A DNA stretch of 64,000 nucleotides from Sporolactobacillus sp. THM19-2 (GCF_004153195.1 NZ_SEMC01000009.1:1-64000), one strand, 5' to 3'; shown: positions 34,231 to 43,408, numbered from the stretch's first letter. Translations and numbers: made by a program. Notes: a model not told the origin generated them from the sequence alone.

Positions 34231-34725
34231 ATGATTAAAGCAGTACGTATTGATGAACGGCTGATCCATGGACAGGTAGCGATGACCTGGACCAAGGCTT
34301 TGAATTTGACCGGTCTTGTGGTGGCAAGTGACGAAGCTGCCGGGAACGATATTCAAAAAATGACCTTGAAAATGGCAGCACCATCTCATGTCAAAAGCAT
34401 TATTAAAACGGTAGACGGTGCGATCCAACTGTTAAAGGATCCCCGTGCCAGCAAGATGAAGCTGATGGTTCTGGTACCAACTGTAAAAGATGCGGTCAAA
34501 GTAGCCAAAGCTTTCCCTGATCAAATTGAAATGATGAATGTGGGCAATGCCGGAAAAATGACACCGCCTTCACCAGATAAGAAAATGTTAACTAAAGAAG
34601 TGATGTTGACACCAGATGAGATCGAGGCATTGAAAAAGTTGGTCGAACTGTATCCAGATACTTTTTTCCAGGGTACTCCAGCAATGGAAAAACGGTCGGC
34701 TAAATCTGTATTGAACGATTTATAA
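34231..34725 (+). CDS. PTS mannose-family EIIB component
   Basis: A 164-residue phosphotransfer protein with the active His in IDERLIHGQVAMTW (about residues 7-20), followed by VASDEAAGND and KMTLKMAAPS. It receives phosphate from EIIA and passes it to the sugar. It is 21 bases after IIA, with AAGGGGG before the ATG. Confidence 0.94.
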   Translation: MIKAVRIDERLIHGQVAMTWTKALNLTGLVVASDEAAGNDIQKMTLKMAAPSHVKSIIKTVDGAIQLLKDPRASKMKLMVLVPTVKDAVKVAKAFPDQIEMMNVGNAGKMTPPSPDKKMLTKEVMLTPDEIEALKKLVELYPDTFFQGTPAMEKRSAKSVLNDL

Positions 34726-34743
34726 AAAAGGAGATGGAAATAA

Positions 34744-35556
34744 ATGTATGATGCTCTTGTCGTTGCCTTTGCGGTCTTTGTCGGTGTTGCAGGGCATGAA
34801 CTGTTTGGGATGGCCATGCTCAGCCGTCCGATCGTTGTTGCACCGTTAGCCGGCTTGCTGCTAGGTGATATTCAGACCGGCTTGATTGTTGGTGCCTCCC
34901 TTGAAGCAATTTTTATGGGGGTCGTGAATATTGGGATCTCCAGTACTGCCGAACCTTCATTGGCGGCTGGTTTAGCTACTGTTTTTTCAATCAAAATGGG
35001 CGGGAATATCGATGCGGTGATTCCGCTCGTCTTTCCATTAGCGGTTTTAGGATTGCAGCTGATGAATATGATCTTTTCATTTGTTTGTGGACCAATGGCT
35101 GCGAAATTCTTTAGATTTGCGAAAGAAGATAATCAAAAAGGAATCATCAGCCTGCATTTTTTCATGTGGTTCATCCATTATGCATTATATGCCTTAATCC
35201 CATTTTTTGCCGTCCTGTTCGGTGCTGATGTAGTGGAATCGGTGTTAAACAATATTCCGAAAGTGATCATGAACGGGTTGACAGTTGCCGGAAACTTACT
35301 GCCGGCTGTCGGGATGGCGATGCTATTACAAATGCTTTGGAGTAAAAAAATTGCAGTCTGGTTCTTCGCAGGTGCAGTGCTCATGGCTTACTTTAAATTG
35401 CCGCTGATCTCGATTGCTGTTATTGGTGCGATTATTGCAATCGTAATGGCACAGCGTGATCTTCAGTTGAAGAAAATGCAAACAGCCCCTCAAGCAAACA
35501 CAATGACAGCAGGTACACGTGCAACCGATAACGAAGAGGAGGATTTCTTCAAATGA
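34744..35556 (+). CDS. PTS mannose-family EIIC permease
   Basis: An integral membrane permease of 270 residues, mostly hydrophobic. RPIVVAPLAGLLLGDIQTGLIVGASLEAIFMG is the family signature (residues about 22-58). A C-terminal hydrophilic tail ends ATDNEEEDFFK. It overlaps IID by 4 bases and forms the sugar channel with IID. Confidence 0.92.
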   Translation: MYDALVVAFAVFVGVAGHELFGMAMLSRPIVVAPLAGLLLGDIQTGLIVGASLEAIFMGVVNIGISSTAEPSLAAGLATVFSIKMGGNIDAVIPLVFPLAVLGLQLMNMIFSFVCGPMAAKFFRFAKEDNQKGIISLHFFMWFIHYALYALIPFFAVLFGADVVESVLNNIPKVIMNGLTVAGNLLPAVGMAMLLQMLWSKKIAVWFFAGAVLMAYFKLPLISIAVIGAIIAIVMAQRDLQLKKMQTAPQANTMTAGTRATDNEEEDFFK

Positions 35557-36374
35557 AACTAGGCCAACAAATTTCCAAAGAAGAAAAAAAGTTAGTACGT
35601 AAAATGTTCTGGCGTTCCATGACCATGTATGTGTCGGTGAATCCGGTAACGATGGGCGGCGGTGGTTTCGCCTACTCTATGATGCCGTTTATCAATCATT
35701 TTTATAAAGATAAAAAAGACCGGGCAGCTGCGTTAGAACGACACTGTCAATACTTCTCAACCACAATCCCATTTTCGTCATTCATCATGGGGACCGCAGC
35801 CTCAATGGAAAAAGAAAATTCCAAACAACCAGGCTTTGACGTGGGAAGTATCAACGCTATCAAGACCAGTTTGATGGGACCGTTGGCCGGGATTGGGGAT
35901 TCCTTGTTTTGGGGTGTCTGGCGTGTCGTATGTGCAGGCCTAGCCATTAACCTGGCGCATGCCGGCAATATCTTTGCCCCAATCATCTTTTTGATTATGT
36001 TCAATATCCCAAACTATTTGTGTCGTTATTATGGCGGGATCTTAGGCTATTCACTGGGTTCTAAATATATCCAAAAACTGTATGCTAACGGTTGGATCGA
36101 GATTTTGACTAAAGCGGCCAGTGTTCTAGGCTTGATCATGGTTGGTGCTATGACCATCAGCATGGTGAAATTTGATACGATCTTGTCTTTCTCTATGGAT
36201 GGTAAAGAGATTCTGAATGTCCAGAAAATCTTAGACAGTATCTTCAAAGGGATTGTGCCATTACTGGTTTCATTGGGTTGCTTCAAATTGTTACAGAAAA
36301 AAGTTGGCGTGATCAAACTTATCTTCGGCATAGTCATTTTAGGCATTGTTCTGTCTTTATTGAGAATCGCATGA
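35553..36374 (+). CDS. PTS mannose-family EIID component
   Basis: The second membrane subunit, 273 residues. KKLVRKMFWRSMTMYVSVNPVTMGGGGFAYSMMPFI is the family N-terminus, and GPLAGIGDSLFWGVWR the conserved loop. It completes the IIA-IIB-IIC-IID set. It is followed at 36380 by a terminator that lowers transcription into the glycosidase genes. Confidence 0.92.
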   Translation: MKLGQQISKEEKKLVRKMFWRSMTMYVSVNPVTMGGGGFAYSMMPFINHFYKDKKDRAAALERHCQYFSTTIPFSSFIMGTAASMEKENSKQPGFDVGSINAIKTSLMGPLAGIGDSLFWGVWRVVCAGLAINLAHAGNIFAPIIFLIMFNIPNYLCRYYGGILGYSLGSKYIQKLYANGWIEILTKAASVLGLIMVGAMTISMVKFDTILSFSMDGKEILNVQKILDSIFKGIVPLLVSLGCFKLLQKKVGVIKLIFGIVILGIVLSLLRIA

Positions 36375-36379
36375 AAAAG

Positions 36380-36417
36380 AACTGCAGCAATCCTCTGATG
36401 GTCTTGCTGCAGTTTTT
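36380..36417 (+). terminator. Stem-loop after the PTS genes
   Basis: AACTGCAGCAA (36380-36390) pairs perfectly with TTGCTGCAGTT (36404-36414), followed by TTTTT. It probably gives partial termination between the PTS genes and the glycosidase genes. Confidence 0.85.
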
Positions 36418-36452
36418 AGTCCTTTTAGGTGTAAGCGAAAGGAAGTGAACAT

Positions 36453-38606
36453 ATGACTATCAAAACGCTTTTGCAACAACCGTTACACCCTTTTTATAAT
36501 ATCCGCTATGCGAATGGCCAATTTACGACTGCGAATCTACGAAGTTTTTATCGCAACCTATTGCCTCCGGAAGGGCTGACCTTTGATGTCAGTAACCAAA
36601 AAGTGTTGGCAAATATTGATGTTTTCGGTACCATCAGTCGTTTAACGTTTTATCAAGATAATTTTTTGACGGAAGAAAAACCCGGCGTCTGGGTGAATAA
36701 ACAATATACCCAGACGCAGCAGCTCAAATTCAGGCTGATTGTTGACGGCAAAAAGTACGATCTGTCGGCACCAGATCATGATGTGACGATCGATCTTGTG
36801 GAAGACAGTTTACCGAGGATCATTCATCGCTACCATGGCTTTACCGTCTATTGTATTCCGTTTTGCCCAATTGTTGATAATCACCGTTATAGTATGCTAG
36901 TTTATCAAACCTATGTGGAAAACAACTGCAGACGTCCTTTGCAAGTGAGCTTGCCGCAAATCTCTTTATTTCAGCAGAAATATTCAGATCAGCAAAATGT
37001 GCTGATTTATCAAAAAGGAGTGCAACAAGAAGTTGCAACGCAGGGGTTGGCGTCGCTTAGTATTGGGTTATTAGATCCGAATGCTTATCAGGAAGCGACA
37101 GCTTTTCAAACAGCTGATCTGGAGCGGTGGCTGACAGAAACGTTGCATTATTATCAAGCGATGTATGGTGATCTGAAGATGGATGATCCGGTTGTTGGAC
37201 ATCTGTTCAATCGGGCATTGTATCAAAGCTTTGCCAGCTTCAGCATGAATAGCCATGAACAGATTGTTGGCAGCAACTGGGGCAGCTATCCGGCAACGAA
37301 TCGGATCTGGAATAAGGATATGTACTATGCATCGCTCCCGTTTTTGTTCTTCGATGCGGCATTATGTCAAAAAACCATTTTGTGGTTTGACCACTATGGG
37401 GTGAAATTCCCGGGAACGAAATTTCCGGGTGGGATTAATCATTCCTTGAGTAATTCATTATCCTGTCTTTTACTGTGTGCAATGTATTATGAATATACTA
37501 ATGATTTACAGTTTTTTCGCAAACATCCGCAAATCCTGGCTCATGGGCGAAAAATCGTCGACACGGTTTTGGCCCAAAGAACCACTGATGGGCCGATGTT
37601 GTTCACATCCGTATGGATCAGCGATGCCTTTGCGTTAGGCAAATACCATACGGGGAGCAACCTGTGTATGTGGAAAGCCTGTGAAGGTTTATCTCAGTTA
37701 TATCAGGGTCTTGCGGAAACAAAACTGGCGGAAAAATATCAAGCGGTTGCCGCAAAGATCAAAGATGCAATTTTAGAAAATATGACAATAGAAGGACCTT
37801 ATGGCGAGCAGTTCTTAGAAGGTATCGGTGACAAGGAGAAGGCCTTTTACGAGGTTAAACATTATCAAAAACCGATTGTGGAGCAAGGCTTGATCTTTTT
37901 GAGCAATGTCATTCAAAACGGCAAGATCCAGCTGCTGATGCATGATGGGGAAGAATCGGATACGACGCTGATCCCGTTTTATGGTTTTCTAGAAAAAGAC
38001 CACCCTCTTTATACGCAAACATTGCGCTTTGCTGCAAGTCGGGCAAATCCGACCTACAGTGAAGAGATTCGTGGCATCACCTGGGGTTTGGAATCCGGAG
38101 CGACATTCCCGGGTTTCATCACGGTTTTGATGAGTGCGTTAAATAACCCGGGGATGTTTGAACAGCGCATTCAAGAGTTGGTGCAGCTGACAGACCTGGA
38201 TGGTTCCTGGTGGTGGTGGCCGTATAAATTGGGGGCAAGTCATGGAGAAGTCGTCCGTAATTTCGGCTGCGGCAAGTGCGGCTGGGCTTCCGGGATCTTT
38301 GTCAGTCTTTTTGTGACGCAGTATCTGGGTTTGCGTTTGCAGCACGACGTATTAACGGTGACACCCGCCGATGATGTGACCTACACATGGAATGATTTGC
38401 ATTTAGGCAGTGTCTTTGTTGATGTCAGCTGCATGCATCACCAGATCACTGTCACCAACCGTAAAGGCGAACCACAATTCGTTCGTTTAAAAATCAATGA
38501 TCCTGCAGATACAGAGCTTTCGTCGATCCGGGACGGGGGTGCCTGGTATACCGAGGTCATCCTGGCAAGCAATCAAAGTTACACAATAGAAAGGAAATCA
38601 AAATGA
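36453..38606 (+). CDS. Six-hairpin (alpha/alpha)6 glycosidase-like protein
   Basis: A 717-residue cytoplasmic protein with an N-terminal beta-sandwich (about residues 1-215) and a helical barrel. Barrel landmarks are SNWGSYPATNRIWNKDMYYASLPFLFFD, KFPGGINHSLSNSLSCLLLC and WWWWPYKLG. The pattern fits six-hairpin glycosidases (GH15/GH63/GH125-like), but I cannot assign a family. The acidic candidates are the Asp in WNKDMYY and the Glu in SEEIRGITWGLESG. It overlaps the GH172 gene by 4 bases, so the two probably act on one substrate imported by the PTS. Confidence 0.72.
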   Translation: MTIKTLLQQPLHPFYNIRYANGQFTTANLRSFYRNLLPPEGLTFDVSNQKVLANIDVFGTISRLTFYQDNFLTEEKPGVWVNKQYTQTQQLKFRLIVDGKKYDLSAPDHDVTIDLVEDSLPRIIHRYHGFTVYCIPFCPIVDNHRYSMLVYQTYVENNCRRPLQVSLPQISLFQQKYSDQQNVLIYQKGVQQEVATQGLASLSIGLLDPNAYQEATAFQTADLERWLTETLHYYQAMYGDLKMDDPVVGHLFNRALYQSFASFSMNSHEQIVGSNWGSYPATNRIWNKDMYYASLPFLFFDAALCQKTILWFDHYGVKFPGTKFPGGINHSLSNSLSCLLLCAMYYEYTNDLQFFRKHPQILAHGRKIVDTVLAQRTTDGPMLFTSVWISDAFALGKYHTGSNLCMWKACEGLSQLYQGLAETKLAEKYQAVAAKIKDAILENMTIEGPYGEQFLEGIGDKEKAFYEVKHYQKPIVEQGLIFLSNVIQNGKIQLLMHDGEESDTTLIPFYGFLEKDHPLYTQTLRFAASRANPTYSEEIRGITWGLESGATFPGFITVLMSALNNPGMFEQRIQELVQLTDLDGSWWWWPYKLGASHGEVVRNFGCGKCGWASGIFVSLFVTQYLGLRLQHDVLTVTPADDVTYTWNDLHLGSVFVDVSCMHHQITVTNRKGEPQFVRLKINDPADTELSSIRDGGAWYTEVILASNQSYTIERKSK

Positions 38607-39721
38607 GCATTTTAAAAGATATTACACAATTTAAAAAGTTCCAAAGTCGTGCCATCACACCAGAGAATCCTTCCGGTGAGAAAGGTAAGGCGGCTATGCT
38701 GCCGAGTGCTCTAGGCCCAAGCCGTAAAGGCCGCGGTGCGGTCCCTCTAAAATCTGGCGAAGAAACGGTGATCGCAGAAATCAAAGGACCGGGGATCATT
38801 CGCCACATGTGGATGACGAGCCGTGACAGGACCGAGTTCGGCAGTTTCGTTTTACGGGATCTGGTTTTCCGTATTTATTGGGATGGCGAAGAATATCCGG
38901 CAGTGGAAAGTCCGCTGGGAGACTTTTTCTGTAACGGGTTTGGCGAACGCTGTGATGTCAATTCGTTGCCAATCGTTGTCAATCCAACTGGTGGTTTCAA
39001 TACCTTTTTTGAAATGCCGTTTCGAAAATCAGCCCGGATCACCATCGAGAACCAGCATCCGAAAGACATAACTTCTTTCTTCTACACCATCAACTATGCC
39101 TTAGTGGATGAGTTGGCAGACAATGCCATGTATTTCCATGCCAACTGGCGGCGGGAACGGATCACGACTAGGCAACAAGACTATAAATTGATCGATAACT
39201 TAAAAGGTCAAGGATACTATGTTGGCACTTATCTGGCACTAACTTGTCTGGAACGTTATTGGTGGGGCGAAGGCGAATTCAAATTCTATATTGACGGAGA
39301 TACTGATTATCCGACCGTTACTTCCACCGGTTCCGAAGACTATTTCGGTGGTGCATGGGCTTTCCACGAATATGATGAATCTGGTCGCCCGCATGCGAAG
39401 AACTATTGCACGCCGTTTTTAGGTTATCCGTTCCAATCCAATCGGGATGCGACTCGCGATCGCTTTGAGACTGGCAAATTGAATGCTGTTCACGCCTTTG
39501 GGGATGATGCGTTACCACGGCATGGGCTGTATCGCTGGCACCTGCAAGATCCGATCTGCTTTACCAAAGATCTGACCGTTACCCTGCAGCAAATAGGCAA
39601 TGACGATATTCAATTATTTGAACGCCAGGATGACGTTGCCAGTGTAGCTTATTGGTATTCAACGGATCCAAATGGGTTGTCCACGCCGATCTTAAGTCGT
39701 CAGGAACGGCTGCCGCGCTAG
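38603..39721 (+). CDS. GH172 family (DUF2961) glycoside hydrolase
   Basis: A 372-residue protein with the DUF2961 landmarks: GPGIIRHMW, ESPLGDFFCNGFGER, NPTGGFNTFFEMPFRKSA and STGSEDYFGGAWAFHEY. The last segment corresponds to the catalytic Glu region of GH172. Characterised members cleave alpha-D-fructofuranosides, difructose dianhydride I, or arabinofuranosides. It has no signal peptide, so it acts after uptake. It is coupled to the six-hairpin gene and followed 8 bases later by a fructokinase, which favours a fructose-containing substrate. Confidence 0.82.
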   Translation: MSILKDITQFKKFQSRAITPENPSGEKGKAAMLPSALGPSRKGRGAVPLKSGEETVIAEIKGPGIIRHMWMTSRDRTEFGSFVLRDLVFRIYWDGEEYPAVESPLGDFFCNGFGERCDVNSLPIVVNPTGGFNTFFEMPFRKSARITIENQHPKDITSFFYTINYALVDELADNAMYFHANWRRERITTRQQDYKLIDNLKGQGYYVGTYLALTCLERYWWGEGEFKFYIDGDTDYPTVTSTGSEDYFGGAWAFHEYDESGRPHAKNYCTPFLGYPFQSNRDATRDRFETGKLNAVHAFGDDALPRHGLYRWHLQDPICFTKDLTVTLQQIGNDDIQLFERQDDVASVAYWYSTDPNGLSTPILSRQERLPR

Positions 39722-39729
39722 GGGGGATC

Positions 39730-40620
39730 ATGGTATTAGGTTCAATCGAAGCTGGCGGGACGAAATTCGTCTGCGCCATTGGCAATAACGATCTTGAAAT
39801 CATTGAAAGAGCCAGCTTTCCGACCACAAAACCAGATGAAACGATGAAATGGGTGGTCGATTTCTTTAAGCAGTATGAAAACAAACTGGAAAGCATTGGT
39901 GTGGGATCATTTGGCCCGATTGATATTCATCATGAATCCGACACTTACGGCTACATCACTTCAACGCCGAAATTAGCATGGCTGAACTTTAATTTTGTTG
40001 GAACGTTGAAGAATGCTTTCAACGATATTCCAGTAGCATGGACGACTGATGTAAATGCTGCCTGTTATGGGGAATATGTGGCAGGGCGCGGTACGGGTCT
40101 TAACAGTGTCGTTTACTACACGATCGGTACTGGTGTCGGCGGTGGTGCCTTGCAAAGCGGCATCTTTGTGGAAGGCTTCAGTCATCCGGAGATGGGGCAT
40201 ATGCTGGTATGTCGTCATTCGAAAGACAAGTTTGAAGGCAACTGTCCGTTTCATCACGATTGTCTGGAAGGCATGGCAGCAGGCCCGGCCATAGAACAGC
40301 GTGTAGGCAGGAAAGGCCAGGAATTGAGTGAAGATGATCCGGTTTGGAATATCGAAGCTTTCTACATTGCGCAATGTGCTTACAATACTACTATAATGTT
40401 ATCACCGGACGTAATTATCTTCGGTGGCGGTGTAATGAAGCAGGAACACTTGATACGTAAAGTTCGCAAGTTGTTTAGTGACATGATTAATGGCTACGTA
40501 GAAACACCAGTATTGGATCAATATCTGGTGACACCAAAACTGGCAGATAATGCCGGTACAGTGGGTTGTCTGGCACTGGCAAGGGATGTTGTGCTGCACT
40601 ATAGGCGTCAATTTGTTTAA
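39730..40620 (+). CDS. ROK-family fructokinase
   Basis: Phosphorylates a free hexose, probably fructose, 296 residues. GSIEAGGTKFVCAIG is the ATP-binding N-terminus, YYTIGTGVGGGAL the second phosphate loop. HPEMGHMLVCRH with GNCPFHHDCLEG is the zinc site typical of ScrK/YdhR fructokinases. The start is ATG 39730 with GGGGGG upstream. It is the last gene of the island operon and turns the hydrolysis product into a glycolytic intermediate. Confidence 0.88.
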   Translation: MVLGSIEAGGTKFVCAIGNNDLEIIERASFPTTKPDETMKWVVDFFKQYENKLESIGVGSFGPIDIHHESDTYGYITSTPKLAWLNFNFVGTLKNAFNDIPVAWTTDVNAACYGEYVAGRGTGLNSVVYYTIGTGVGGGALQSGIFVEGFSHPEMGHMLVCRHSKDKFEGNCPFHHDCLEGMAAGPAIEQRVGRKGQELSEDDPVWNIEAFYIAQCAYNTTIMLSPDVIIFGGGVMKQEHLIRKVRKLFSDMINGYVETPVLDQYLVTPKLADNAGTVGCLALARDVVLHYRRQFV

Positions 40621-40629
40621 ATAAACGGA

Positions 40630-40674
40630 ATGTTCGAGAATACGATATACTGCTATCGTTTCTCGAACATCTTT
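40630..40674 (+). terminator. Terminator of the island operon
   Basis: ATGTTCGAGAA (40630-40640) pairs with TTCTCGAACAT (40660-40670), inner ACGATA/TATCGT arms extending the stem, followed by CTTTGT. Confidence 0.8.
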
Positions 40675-40769
40675 GTATATGATTAAGTGCGTTGGATGAT
40701 ACATAACTTAATATAGGATCTGCGAATCATGTTGATCAATGCAAGGAGAAACAACAGATTTCCAGATGA

Positions 40770-40880
40770 TCCCGAATAAATCATACTCTGGAACTAATTC
40801 AAGATCAGGAACATCAACGCATGATACCAGAAGAATGCCTTCTTCCTCTCGAAATTACATTGACTGGTGAAGAACGTTGA
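40770..40880 (+). pseudogene. Possible 3' remnant of a LacI-family regulator
   Basis: A frame of about 36 codons without a start ends LLPLEITLTGEER at TGA 40880. 'EECLLPLEI' resembles the C-terminal segment of LacI/GalR regulators ('ILPxEL'). The upstream sequence carries stops in all frames. It lies in the 360-base gap between the island terminator and the right direct repeat, which otherwise shows no gene. Confidence 0.3.
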
Positions 40881-40901
40881 ACAGCTATTTAGGAGGGTGT
40901 G

Positions 40902-41061
40902 AAACAAATGATGCAAACGCCAATAGCGCATGATCTGGATGATAGATGATGTTTTGCTGCCGGCGATTGAGTTTTCAATGTTCACTATTCGGCCGATTGA
41001 CCGGCTCCGTCACATGATTCATTCTTTTCTTTCAATCCGCGGAGAAAGGCAGACAGAATCC
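40902..41061. repeat. Direct repeat, right copy, of the ansA-tetR junction
   Basis: Holds the last 41 bases of ansA out of context, then the intergenic gap and the real 3' end of tetR. It pairs with 30509-30664; the right copy has a 4-base longer centre (GATTGACCGGCTCCGT region). Confidence 0.9.
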
Positions 41062-41578
41062 ACTTTAATGATTTTTCCTGATCATAATGCATATTGAATC
41101 CATGGTGAAGCTGCAGGCTGGTGAATCCATGAATGATGCTGCGCAGTCCCCGAACCGCGTGAACACGATCTTCCTCGCTCAAAACGTAACCTTCCAGAAT
41201 GTGAAACAAAAAGGCCAGCAGACGGTCTGAATGTTTTTTAAAATCGGCATCAGATGGGTCAGGGGCCTCAATGATTGCCCAATAAAGATTCGGATGGGTT
41301 TTAATAAAAGTGAGATAAGCATCTGAGATCGCAAAGAGTGCGTCGTCCCGTGCTTTGCCCATTGCAGACCGGATCAGAGCCTCGGAAAATTGAGCGAGAC
41401 TGAAGCTTGCCAGCCGGTTCTTCAGATCGCTCATGTTTTTTATATGATTGTAAAGAGACGGGGTCTTAATATGGAGCTGGTCAGCGAGAGCCGTGAGTGT
41501 CAGGTTGTGCAGCCCATCTTCCTCAACCTGCCTTGCTGCCTGCTCAATGATTTGCTGCAGGGTTAATCCTTTATGCAT
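40985..41578 (-). CDS. TetR-family regulator with WHG-type C-terminal domain
   Basis: A 197-residue repressor. The HTH is QQIIEQAARQVEEDGLHNLTLTALADQLHIKTPSLYNHIKN (residues 8-48). The C-terminal half (RGLRSIIHGFTSL) fits the WHG/TetR_C_33 group. It overlaps the preceding metallo-hydrolase gene by 8 bases and is the second gene of that operon, so it likely represses its own promoter at 42310-42343. Fragments of this gene occur at 30590-30664 and 30751-30940. Confidence 0.9.
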   Translation of the reverse strand: MHKGLTLQQIIEQAARQVEEDGLHNLTLTALADQLHIKTPSLYNHIKNMSDLKNRLASFSLAQFSEALIRSAMGKARDDALFAISDAYLTFIKTHPNLYWAIIEAPDPSDADFKKHSDRLLAFLFHILEGYVLSEEDRVHAVRGLRSIIHGFTSLQLHHGFNMHYDQEKSLKWILSAFLRGLKEKNESCDGAGQSAE

Positions 41579-42293
41579 GGTCCATCATCCCCAGCTTCTG
41601 TTCTGCCTGAGTCAGGGCACGGGCCATTGCCTGTTCAGGATATTCAAGGACATTCCCGTGGCCGACAGCTAAATACCGCGGCTTTAACTGACTCAGTTTT
41701 CTGGCACTGACGCAGGCGGCTTTTTTGTTCCAGGTAGCAAGTGCCGGAAAAGGAAAAAGCGGTCGGATCTGGCCGCTCACCGCGATACCTGCACGAGTTT
41801 GAAAAGCATCGCCGGCAAACAGAGCGCCGCTTCGTTTATCGAAAAGAGCCATGTGACCGGGAGTATGACCGGGACATGAAACGACCTGCAGGGATCCGAT
41901 CGTATCCCCGTCCTGTACGAGTTGATCCGGTATCGTCTTCACATTCTTTGGGATCCCGCCGCGAATCGGCATCTGCGGTTCATCCGGATCCAGATCCGTT
42001 TTGCCCGCCAGGAGCCGGGCATCGCGTCTGGATACAATCACGGCAGCATCCCTGAACTTCTGTTTTACGGCATCCAGTGCACCGACGTGATCACTGTGCG
42101 GATGGGTCAGGACAATGCGTGTAACGGGTTTACCAAGTTGCTCTGCAGCCTGAATGATACCCCGGGAACTAAAAGGAAGGGCGCAGTCAATCAAAGTCAG
42201 TGCTTCTTCATCTTCAACCAGATAACTGTTCACGGGAAACCAGGATGGGAAAAAGGTGAGCTGGTGAAAGCGATCAAATGTTAACAGGCGCAT
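41571..42293 (-). CDS. Metallo-beta-lactamase-fold hydrolase
   Basis: A 240-residue dinuclear zinc hydrolase. LTHPHSDHVGAL is the HxHxDH motif. SCPGHTPGHMALFD, FAGDAF and AVGHGNV provide the other metal ligands. The substrate is unknown; lactonases and thioesterases share the fold. GGGGG at 42301-42305 fixes the start at ATG 42293. It is first in an operon with the TetR regulator. Confidence 0.86.
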   Translation of the reverse strand: MRLLTFDRFHQLTFFPSWFPVNSYLVEDEEALTLIDCALPFSSRGIIQAAEQLGKPVTRIVLTHPHSDHVGALDAVKQKFRDAAVIVSRRDARLLAGKTDLDPDEPQMPIRGGIPKNVKTIPDQLVQDGDTIGSLQVVSCPGHTPGHMALFDKRSGALFAGDAFQTRAGIAVSGQIRPLFPFPALATWNKKAACVSARKLSQLKPRYLAVGHGNVLEYPEQAMARALTQAEQKLGMMDHA

Positions 42294-42309
42294 GTATGAA
42301 CCCCCTAAA

Positions 42310-42343
42310 CTAATACTATTAGTATTATAGCTAATGATATTAG
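42310..42343 (-). promoter_or_regulatory. Promoter with twin TetR operators
   Basis: CTAATACTATTAG (42310-42322) and CTAATGATATTAG (42331-42343) are near-identical palindromes with centres 21 bp apart. They flank a minus-strand TATAAT (42329-42324). GTGACA 17 bp upstream serves as -35. The spacing of two helical turns suits two TetR dimers on one face. Confidence 0.7.
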
Positions 42344-42490
42344 TTTTGTCACACGTTTTGAAAAAAAGATACAAAGTGAGGCCCCGCTGTTCCCGGTTTC
42401 GGAACCGTACGCCTTCCAGAAGGGAAAGAGAACCGTTATACTAAAGAAAAGTTCATCTTACAGAAAATTGAAACGAATTGAGGGAAGCGT

Positions 42491-43408
42491 ATGGAGATCA
42501 AGACAGTTGCCATCATCGGGCTGGGAGCACTCGGGATAATGTATGGGAAGCGTTTCGTGGACCACCTGGGAAGAGATGCTGTACGGATTATTGCCGATAC
42601 CCGCCGCATTGAACGCTACAAAAGGGAGGGTGTGTACTGCAACGGCGAGGCCTGTGATTTTCACTATGTGGATGCAGGCGAGCAGGTGGAACCGGCTGAT
42701 CTGCTGATTTTCACGGTCAAATATACCGGGTTAAAGCAGGCTATCGAGTCTGCAAGAAATCAGGTCGGGCCGCGTACAATCCTGATCTCATTTTTGAATG
42801 GGATCAGCAGTGAGCAGATGATCGGTGAAGCATTTGGTTTTGACCGGCTGCTCTACTGTATTGTTGCCGGCATGGATGCATCGAAAATCGGTAATAAACT
42901 GACCTGGACGAAAATCGGTTTTGTCAGTTTCGGTGAGAAGGACGATACGCGTACGGAAAAGACGGCTGCACTTCAGCGCCTGTTTGAGAAAGCGGAAATT
43001 CCCTATGAAATTCCGAAGCATATCCTGCACAAAATGTGGAGCAAGCTGATGGTGAATACGGGAGTGAACCAGTCAACCGCAGTTTTCAAAACCAATTATG
43101 GCGGCATTCAGGTTCCGGGCAGACCCCGCGAGACGGTGATTGCGGCCATGAAAGAAGTGATCCGCGTAGCTCAGGCAGAAGGTGTGCCATTGCGTGAGGA
43201 GGAAATTGACGGTTGGCTGAAAATTAATGATACGCTGAATCCGGAGGGGATGCCGTCTATGCGTCAGGATACGCTGCAGCATCGCCCGACCGAAGTCGAT
43301 CTGTTTGCGGGAACGATTCGCAGACTCGGCAGGCGGCATGGGATCCCGACACCGGTAAACGATTTTCTTTACACGCATCTGCGTGAGATTGAAGCAAGCT
43401 ATTCATAA
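42491..43408 (+). CDS. panE: 2-dehydropantoate 2-reductase (ketopantoate reductase)
   Basis: NADPH-dependent reductase of the pantothenate pathway or a related 2-ketoacid reductase. It has 305 residues. VAIIGLGALGIMYG is the dinucleotide motif. LLIFTVKYTGL and ISFLNGISSEQM bracket the active site. HKMWSKLMVNTGVNQSTAV carries the catalytic Lys and Asn, and PSMRQDTLQHRPTEVD is the C-terminal signature. It has no pan genes beside it; paralogues of this enzyme are frequent in Firmicutes. Confidence 0.88.
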   Translation: MEIKTVAIIGLGALGIMYGKRFVDHLGRDAVRIIADTRRIERYKREGVYCNGEACDFHYVDAGEQVEPADLLIFTVKYTGLKQAIESARNQVGPRTILISFLNGISSEQMIGEAFGFDRLLYCIVAGMDASKIGNKLTWTKIGFVSFGEKDDTRTEKTAALQRLFEKAEIPYEIPKHILHKMWSKLMVNTGVNQSTAVFKTNYGGIQVPGRPRETVIAAMKEVIRVAQAEGVPLREEEIDGWLKINDTLNPEGMPSMRQDTLQHRPTEVDLFAGTIRRLGRRHGIPTPVNDFLYTHLREIEASYS

